Source: Clostridiales bacterium UBA1779 (GTDB lineage Bacteria > Bacillota > Clostridia > Oscillospirales > CAG-272). From it: DNA of 8,914 nucleotides. Shown piece by piece: positions 6,068-8,914 of the stretch. Position 1 is the first letter of the stretch, and every line of letters starts with the position of its first letter. A model generated the notes under the pieces. The model was not told where the DNA came from, did not search any database, and saw only the letters and a list, made by a program, of their open reading frames with translations. The translations under genes were made by a program, and so were the position numbers. The DNA lies in contig DCGL01000140.1 in the NCBI GenBank assembly GCA_002314565.1, positions 1 through 8,914 of the forward strand. Reading direction: 5' to 3'.

Positions 6068-7462
6068 ATGAAACGCATTACAGTCAAAGAACTGTTTGCC
6101 GAGCCCGAAAAATGGGCGGAAAAGAAAATCACTGTTGCCGGCTGGGCAAGATCGATCCGTGCCAGCAACACCTTTGGCTTCCTCACACTTAACGACGGTT
6201 CCTGCTTCAATTGCCTGCAGGTCGTTCTCGAGAACGATAAGCTGAGCAATTACAACGATATGGTCAAGCAGAACGTAGGTGCTTCTTACGTCTGCACGGG
6301 CACGATTGCCCTTACTCCCGACGCTCCCCAGCCCTTTGAAATGAAGGCTGAAGAAGTATTTCTCGAGGGCGCTTCAACCCCCGATTATCCCCTTCAGAAA
6401 AAGCGTCATTCAATGGAATATCTGCGTACCATCGCCCATCTGCGTCCGAGAACCAATACCTTCTCGGCTGTATTCAGAGTCCGTTCCACAGTTGCTTTCG
6501 CCATCCACAGCTTCTTCCATGAAAGAGGCTTCGTATACGTTCATACACCTCTCATCACAGGTTCCGACTGCGAAGGTGCCGGTGAAATGTTCCAGGTTAC
6601 CACACTCGATCTGAACGACGTTCCGAAGACCGAGGACGGCTCCGTAGATTATTCCAAGGACTTCTTCGGAAAGAAGACCGGACTTACCGTTTCAGGTCAG
6701 CTCAACGTTGAAACCTACGCCATGGCCTTTGCAAACGTCTACACCTTCGGCCCCACCTTCCGTGCAGAACGCAGCTACACTCAGCGTCACGCTGCCGAAT
6801 TCTGGATGGTTGAGCCCGAAATGGCCTTTGCCGACCTTTATGACTATATGGACACAGCCGAGGCTATGGTCAAGTACGTCATTAAGTTCGTTATGAAGGA
6901 ATGCCCCGAAGAGCTCAAGTTCTTCAACCAGTTCGTTGACAAGGGACTTATCGAGAGACTTACCCACGTCGCGGAATCCGACTTCGGAAGAGTCAGCTAC
7001 ACTGAAGCTGTCAAGCTCCTCGAAGAAAGCGGACACAAGTTCGATTATCCCGTAAAGTGGGGCATCGACCTGCAGACAGAACACGAAAGATACCTGACCG
7101 AGCAGATTTTCAAGAAGCCGGTCTTCGTATACGATTATCCGAGAGAAATCAAGGCCTTCTATATGCGTCTCAACGATGACGGCAAGACCGTCGCCGCAGC
7201 AGATATGCTCGTTCCCGGTATCGGTGAGCTTATCGGCGGTTCACAGCGCGAAGAGCGTCTTGATATGCTCGAAAAAGCCATTGAACGCTTCGGACTTGCC
7301 CCCGAAGATTACAGCTGGTACTGCGATCTGCGCCGCTACGGAGGCTGTAAGCATGCCGGTTACGGCCTCGGTTTCGAGAGAATGATTATGTACGTCACCG
7401 GTATGGAAAACATCCGTGACGTTGAATCCTTCCCGAGAACCACAGGCAACGCAGATTTCTGA
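6068..7462 (+). CDS. asnS: Asparaginyl-tRNA synthetase (AsnRS)
   Basis: Charges tRNA-Asn with asparagine using ATP, in the cytoplasm. The 464-residue product has the usual AsnRS length. Seen: an N-terminal OB-fold anticodon-binding domain (about 20-105, with I-T-V-A-G-W-A-R-S and F-G-F-L-T-L-N-D-G); class II motif 1 region F-V-Y-V-H-T-P-L-I (155-163); G-A-G-E-M-F (170-175); V-S-G-Q-L (208-212); motif 2 F-G-P-T-F-R-A-E-R with R-H-A-A-E-F-W-M-V-E-P-E (227-251); the segment A-F-Y-M-R-L-N-D-D-G-K-T-V-A-A-A-D-M (363-380), which is typical of AsnRS rather than AspRS; G-E-L-I-G-G-S-Q-R-E-E-R (386-397); and motif 3 G-L-G-F-E-R (433-438). The start is ATG 6068, six bases after AAAGGA; the frame stays open further upstream only through promoter and leader DNA. 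It has its own promoter. A hairpin without a T tract follows, so read-through into the aminotransferase gene is likely. Presence of AsnRS means this tRNA can be charged directly. Confidence 0.98.
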   Translation: MKRITVKELFAEPEKWAEKKITVAGWARSIRASNTFGFLTLNDGSCFNCLQVVLENDKLSNYNDMVKQNVGASYVCTGTIALTPDAPQPFEMKAEEVFLEGASTPDYPLQKKRHSMEYLRTIAHLRPRTNTFSAVFRVRSTVAFAIHSFFHERGFVYVHTPLITGSDCEGAGEMFQVTTLDLNDVPKTEDGSVDYSKDFFGKKTGLTVSGQLNVETYAMAFANVYTFGPTFRAERSYTQRHAAEFWMVEPEMAFADLYDYMDTAEAMVKYVIKFVMKECPEELKFFNQFVDKGLIERLTHVAESDFGRVSYTEAVKLLEESGHKFDYPVKWGIDLQTEHERYLTEQIFKKPVFVYDYPREIKAFYMRLNDDGKTVAAADMLVPGIGELIGGSQREERLDMLEKAIERFGLAPEDYSWYCDLRRYGGCKHAGYGLGFERMIMYVTGMENIRDVESFPRTTGNADF

Positions 7463-7481
7463 TATTATCGCCGCCGGGCAG

Positions 7482-7506
7482 CGGTTCTTCGCAAACGGAA
7501 GAACCG
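7482..7506 (+). other. Perfect 9-bp hairpin in the asnS-aminotransferase gap
   Basis: CGGTTCTTC (7482-7490) and GAAGAACCG (7498-7506) pair fully around a 7-base loop. No T tract follows, so it is not a standard terminator; it may stabilise the asnS mRNA end or be part of a structured leader for the next gene. A second stem GAAGGA/TCCTTC lies at 7527-7544. Confidence 0.6.
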
Positions 7507-7524
7507 AAATCCATCCCCGCCGGT

Positions 7525-7553
7525 TTGAAGGATTGAACTCCTTCCCATATATA
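7525..7553 (+). promoter_or_regulatory. Candidate promoter placing transcription start at the aminotransferase ATG
   Basis: TTGAAG (7525-7530), 17-base spacer, TATATA (7548-7553, 4/6 match). The -10 ends 5 bases before the ATG, so transcription would begin at or within a base or two of the start codon, giving a leaderless mRNA. The match is moderate, and co-transcription from the asnS promoter is the alternative. Confidence 0.35.
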
Positions 7554-7558
7554 CTGCC

Positions 7559-8845
7559 ATGAATTATTCCGAAATGTCAGCCGAACAGCTTTCGGCACTA
7601 AAAGCTGAACTTGAAAAAGAGTACGAAGGCGTAAAAGCCGAAGGGCTCAAGCTCGATCTGTCCCGCGGAAAGCCCGGAAAGGCTCAGCTCAATCTGCTGA
7701 CGCCTATGCTCGGCTGCATTACAGCCGCCGAAGACCTTATTTCGGCTTCGGGCGCCGATTACCGCAACTACGGCATTCTCGACGGTATTCCCGAGGCAAA
7801 AAAGCTCTTCTCTGACCTTCTCGGAATTCCGGAAAATCAGATTTTCGTTGCCGGAAACTCCTCGCTCAATCTGATGTACGACGCTGTTGCACGCTGCATG
7901 CTGTACGGAACCGTCGGCCGCGACGGAAAATGCCGTCCCTGGATAAACGAGGGAAAGATTAAGTTCCTCTGCCCCTGCCCCGGATACGACCGTCATTTTG
8001 CCGTCACTCAGTCTCTCGGCATCGAGATGATCAATATCAGAATGACTGACGAAGGTCCCGATATGGACGAGGTCAGACGCTATGCGGAAAACGACCCGCA
8101 GGTCAAGGGTATGTGGTGCAATCCCAAATACTCAAATCCCGAGGGAATCACGTACAGCGACAGAGTCGTCCGTGAGCTTGCCGCCCTGAAGCCGGCTGCC
8201 GGGGATTTCAGAATTTTCTGGGACAACGCCTATGCCGTTCATTTCCTGTATGACACGGACGTAAAGCTGCTCGATATCTTTGAAGAGTGCCGCAAAACCG
8301 GAAACGAAGATATGGTTTTCTATTTTGCCTCCACTTCAAAAATTTCATTCCCGGGCTCAGGCGTCGCCATCCTGGCAGCTTCCGAGCGCAATCTCGCTCA
8401 GATAAAGTCGGTTATGGGCATACAGACCATCGGTTTTGATAAAATCAACCAGATAAGACACGTAAAATACTTCACAAACGCCGAAAACATTATGAAGCAT
8501 ATGAAGACCCTTGCGGACGTTCTTCGTCCCAAGTTTGAGCTTGTCGAAAAGACTCTCGAAGAGGATCTTTCAGACTGCGGCTTCGCCCGCTGGACCAACC
8601 CGCTCGGCGGCTACTTCATCAGTCTCTACGTCATGAACGGCACAGCAAAGCGCACCTACAACCTTTGCCTTGAAGCCGGAGTAAAGCTGACAACGGCAGG
8701 CGCTACCTACCCCTACGGCAAGGACCCCGACGATGCAAACATCCGTATTGCTCCTTCCTTCCCTTCAGATGACGAGCTTGCCCGCGCCATGAAGGTTCTC
8801 ACCCTCTGCGCCCGCCTTTCCGCCGTCGAAAAACTTCTTGCATAA
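7559..8845 (+). CDS. Aspartate aminotransferase, PLP-dependent fold type I, subgroup Ic
   Basis: Expected to interconvert aspartate plus 2-oxoglutarate with oxaloacetate plus glutamate, feeding aspartate and hence asparagine and nucleotide synthesis. The 428-residue product fits the subgroup Ic family (Corynebacterium AspT-like; Pfam Asp_aminotransf), longer than the common subgroup Ib enzymes. Seen: L-D-L-S-R-G-K-P near the N-terminus (32-39); A-G-N-S-S-L (98-103, phosphate cup); P-G-Y-D-R-H (141-146); C-N-P-K-Y-S-N-P-E-G (187-196); W-D-N-A-Y (221-225, pyridine-ring Asp222 and Tyr225); S-T-S-K-I-S (258-263), with Lys261 as the PLP Schiff-base lysine; and N-I-R-I-A-P-S (394-400), with Arg396 binding the substrate carboxylate. 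The only ribosome-binding-like sequence, GAAGGA, lies 26 bases upstream inside a hairpin, so the start is unusual; ATG 7574 is no better supported. It sits 96 bases after asnS and ends at a strong terminator. Substrate is family-based; related amino acids are possible. Confidence 0.92.
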   Translation: MNYSEMSAEQLSALKAELEKEYEGVKAEGLKLDLSRGKPGKAQLNLLTPMLGCITAAEDLISASGADYRNYGILDGIPEAKKLFSDLLGIPENQIFVAGNSSLNLMYDAVARCMLYGTVGRDGKCRPWINEGKIKFLCPCPGYDRHFAVTQSLGIEMINIRMTDEGPDMDEVRRYAENDPQVKGMWCNPKYSNPEGITYSDRVVRELAALKPAAGDFRIFWDNAYAVHFLYDTDVKLLDIFEECRKTGNEDMVFYFASTSKISFPGSGVAILAASERNLAQIKSVMGIQTIGFDKINQIRHVKYFTNAENIMKHMKTLADVLRPKFELVEKTLEEDLSDCGFARWTNPLGGYFISLYVMNGTAKRTYNLCLEAGVKLTTAGATYPYGKDPDDANIRIAPSFPSDDELARAMKVLTLCARLSAVEKLLA

Positions 8846-8853
8846 CTTAACAC

Positions 8854-8889
8854 GGGGCTGCTGCGCAGCCCCTGTTTGTTTGTTTTTTT
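8854..8889 (+). terminator. Strong intrinsic terminator after the aminotransferase gene
   Basis: GGGGCTGC (8854-8861) pairs perfectly with GCAGCCCC (8865-8872) around a 3-base loop, followed by a T-rich tail with seven T at 8883-8889. It begins 8 bases past the TAA stop and closes the asnS-aminotransferase unit. Confidence 0.93.
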
Positions 8890-8892
8890 GTG

Positions 8893-8914
8893 AACCAGGG
8901 GACGTTTCTGGTGG
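8893..8914. repeat. Possible edge of an interspersed palindromic (REP-like) repeat
   Basis: ACCAG (8894-8898) and CTGGT (8908-8912) flank GGGACGTTT. The AACCAGGGGACG-type sequence resembles short repeats that I recall in clostridial intergenic DNA, sometimes near REP-associated (Y1) transposases. The window ends here, so the unit is incomplete and the call is tentative. Confidence 0.3.

Noticed and set aside
6745..6824. AsnRS motif 2 reads F-R-A-E-R-S-Y-T rather than the E. coli F-R-A-E-N-S-N-T
   Set aside because: These positions vary among bacterial AsnRS proteins (basic residues also occur in Bacillus), and the invariant Arg and Glu are kept, so it is not unusual.
7482..7506. Intrinsic terminator for asnS
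   Set aside because: The 9-bp stem is excellent, but it is followed by AAATCCATCC with no T tract, so it is recorded as a hairpin only.
7598..7996. Minus-strand open frame of 132 codons opposite the aminotransferase gene
   Set aside because: Antisense shadow of a clearly conserved enzyme; no independent evidence of coding.

Overview
The window looks like chromosomal DNA of a Bacillota (Firmicutes) bacterium, most likely an uncultured gut Clostridia of the Oscillospirales or Christensenellales type. The coding DNA is of middling GC by eye, and the short gaps between genes are AT-rich. Start sites mostly carry AAGGAG-type ribosome binding sites, and several sigma-A promoters match TTGNNN-16/17-TATAAT closely. 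The protein families are clostridial in flavour. I see no species-level marker, rRNA, tRNA, CRISPR, prophage or intact insertion sequence.

Layout, left to right. Positions 1-1311 (minus strand) hold murA (peptidoglycan synthesis), followed closely by the first eight codons of another gene, perhaps a ROK-type sugar kinase, that runs off the left edge. A divergent promoter region (about 1312-1547) separates murA from a plus-strand purine-type phosphoribosyltransferase (1548-2108). That gene ends at two strong hairpin terminators (2119-2261), which it shares with the convergent minus-strand gpsA-like dehydrogenase (2267-3334). A second AT-rich divergent promoter region (3335-3524) serves gpsA and a plus-strand XPD/DinG-family iron-sulphur helicase (3525-5915). 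Next come asnS (asparaginyl-tRNA synthetase, 6068-7462, with its own near-perfect promoter) and a subgroup Ic aspartate aminotransferase (7559-8845), which ends at a textbook terminator. The last 24 bases look like the edge of an interspersed palindromic repeat.

How the genes relate. Most are housekeeping genes in separate one- or two-gene transcription units: cell wall (murA), purine salvage (phosphoribosyltransferase), phospholipid precursor or a related NAD(P)-dependent reduction (gpsA-like), DNA repair (helicase), and aspartate/asparagine use (aminotransferase plus asnS). The helicase - asnS - aspartate aminotransferase block resembles the dinG-ypmA-ypmB-aspB-asnS neighbourhood of Bacillus subtilis, but here the aminotransferase is of a different subgroup, the order differs and ypmA/ypmB are absent.

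I found no convincing new multi-gene system. The points most worth checking are the apparently dead and shortened nuclease domain at the N-terminus of the helicase, a possibly leaderless or structure-controlled start of the aminotransferase, the remodelled aspartate/asparagine neighbourhood, the divergent GpsA clade, and the small structured leaders before murA and asnS.
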